Part shown: positions 62,954 through 64,000 of the stretch, one piece after another | Position numbering within the stretch: the first letter of the stretch is position 1 | Layout: every line of letters starts with the position of its first letter | Assembly: GCA_020627785.1 (NCBI GenBank) | Contig: JAHDGF010000001.1 | Location: 75,056-139,055, forward strand | From: Saprospiraceae bacterium | GTDB lineage: Bacteria > Bacteroidota > Bacteroidia > Chitinophagales > Saprospiraceae | DNA: 64,000 nt | Direction of reading: 5' to 3' | Program-made: the position numbers and the translations under genes | Notes under the pieces: generated by a model | What the model was told of the DNA's origin: nothing | The model's database searches: none | What the model saw: only the letters and a program-made list of their open reading frames with translations

Positions 62954-64000
62954 ATGAAAAATTCAATTCTTTTTTCAATTCTTCTTTTACTCATTTTAGT
63001 CGCATGCGAGGATGAAATCTCTTCTACTATGGGTGAGGAAGCACAGATTAATATTGATTCCAGTAAACTATACCCAATGCAGCCATCTATACAAAGAGAA
63101 GGAAGTGCTGAAGTTGGCTGGAATACGTTGATAAATGGAGATTACATAGGATCAGGAATTCCGATTGATATTTTTAAAACCGCATTCCCAACGGCAGAAA
63201 ATACATGGAATCGAACCGGACTTAATGAGGGAATACCGCATGACTTTAATGCCTTTAATGCTGAAAATGGAGTAGCAGTTGTTGCTCCGAATTGTTTCCA
63301 ATGTCACTCTTCAACTTTGAATGGAGAATTAATACCTGGCCTTGGAAACATCACCTCTGACTTTACAGTCGATCAGTCAGGCATAAACTTAGTACTCGAT
63401 CAATTGGTATCTGCTACTTACACCCAAAATTCACCTGAGTGGGAAGCATATTTTCCTTTCTCACAAGCCACAGCAGTTACGGCTCCTCAATTGCAAACAA
63501 GTACAGTAGGAGTAAATCCTGCAGATAAGCTTGCTGCTGTACTCGGAGCACATCGCAATCCCGAAACTTTAGAATGGATCGATCAAGATTTATTAGACAT
63601 CCCCGAAGAAGTAGTACCTACAGATGTTCCTCCGTGGTGGATACTAAAGAAAAAGAATCGAATGTTCTATACGGCGGTCGGGCAGGGAGATTTTGCTAGG
63701 ATAAGTATGGCCTCATCCTTGTTGGCCATTCAAGATACTGTGCAAGCAAGAAAAATAGATAATAGTTTTGCCGATGTAATAGCTTACATCAACTCGCTTG
63801 AAGCGCCTATTTACCCAGAAGAAATTAATCAACTTTTAGCGGAAGAGGGAAAGGCACTTTTTTTGAATAATTGCGCTAGCTGTCATGGAACCTATGGTGA
63901 TACGGAAACATACCCAAACCTACTGGTTGATATTTCTGAGATAAAAACGGATCCCGCACTTATTGAAGCTAATTTCGGATACACAAGATTTACAGACTGG
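62954..64000 (+). CDS. Di-heme cytochrome c lipoprotein (3' end beyond right edge)
   Basis: 349 codons are open from ATG 62954 to the edge, so the gene is cut. MKNSILFSILLLLILVAC is a lipoprotein signal with Cys 18. Two CxxCH heme c sites are visible: CFQCH (C114) and CASCH (C307), the second in a typical monoheme cytochrome fold (EEGKALFLNNCASCHGTYGD). The context between them is a larger periplasmic domain. It resembles c-type cytochrome dehydrogenase/peroxidase-associated lipoproteins; the exact class cannot be set without the C-terminus. Confidence 0.88.
   Translation, partial: MKNSILFSILLLLILVACEDEISSTMGEEAQINIDSSKLYPMQPSIQREGSAEVGWNTLINGDYIGSGIPIDIFKTAFPTAENTWNRTGLNEGIPHDFNAFNAENGVAVVAPNCFQCHSSTLNGELIPGLGNITSDFTVDQSGINLVLDQLVSATYTQNSPEWEAYFPFSQATAVTAPQLQTSTVGVNPADKLAAVLGAHRNPETLEWIDQDLLDIPEEVVPTDVPPWWILKKKNRMFYTAVGQGDFARISMASSLLAIQDTVQARKIDNSFADVIAYINSLEAPIYPEEINQLLAEEGKALFLNNCASCHGTYGDTETYPNLLVDISEIKTDPALIEANFGYTRFTDW

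Overview
The window is a chromosomal stretch of a Bacteroidota bacterium, most likely from the Saprospiria (Saprospiraceae/Lewinella-like). Evidence: SprA (type IX secretion, T9SS, translocon) beside ruvA, a protein with a T9SS C-terminal sorting domain, SprB-type repeats in a giant surface protein, a MurF-Alr fusion, DUF3276, DUF4197 and DUF4956 families, few Shine-Dalgarno sites, and many genes preceded by the Bacteroidota -7 promoter word TAnnTTTG, often with TTTG about 20 bases upstream. No rRNA, tRNA, CRISPR array, insertion sequence or prophage gene was seen. The placement below phylum level is inference.

Region 1 (1-9.4 kb, minus strand) is accessory and surface-related: a giant SprB-repeat/lectin-like surface protein cut by the left edge, then a 1313-residue secreted protein with a C-terminal nuclease-like toxin domain, translationally coupled to a pentapeptide-repeat protein that is probably its immunity partner. 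Region 2 (9.6-21.1 kb) is core: a tiny membrane peptide, ahcY, a SAM-hydrolase/monooxygenase-fold/aroB operon, phoH, a ComEA-like HhH protein, a half ABC transporter with a degenerate-type Walker B and a probable 5' frameshift, DUF3276, rpsT and sucA.

Region 3 (21.2-28.5 kb) holds an outer-membrane barrel protein, a TMTC-like glycosyltransferase/TPR protein, and the most interesting locus: a minus-strand operon DUF4956 - CYTH/TTM - CotH kinase/beta-helix - VTC polyphosphate polymerase, in which every junction is a 1- or 4-base stop/start overlap. It joins two tunnel-fold phosphate enzymes, a secretory-type kinase and a membrane protein into what looks like one envelope polyphosphate/phosphorylation system.

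Region 4 (28.7-45.9 kb) is mostly housekeeping: dprA with a possible coupled leader peptide, alkaline phosphatase, msrA-msrB-unknown-DUF429, hldD, a phosphopantetheinyl transferase with a lipoprotein, a lipoprotein-T9SS substrate-ligA run, a lytic transglycosylase, padR-pspC, DUF4197, folB, glutaryl-CoA dehydrogenase, an OmpA-family protein and a prolyl-aminopeptidase-like hydrolase. Region 5 (46-64 kb) holds sprA-ruvA, purD-murF/alr, a three-gene PpiC/lipoprotein/SurA periplasmic folding operon, a candidate structured small RNA on the minus strand, and the start of a cytochrome c lipoprotein cut by the right edge. The SprA translocon, SurA-type chaperones and OmpA-like and T9SS-sorted proteins together describe an outer-membrane secretion and surface-assembly lifestyle.
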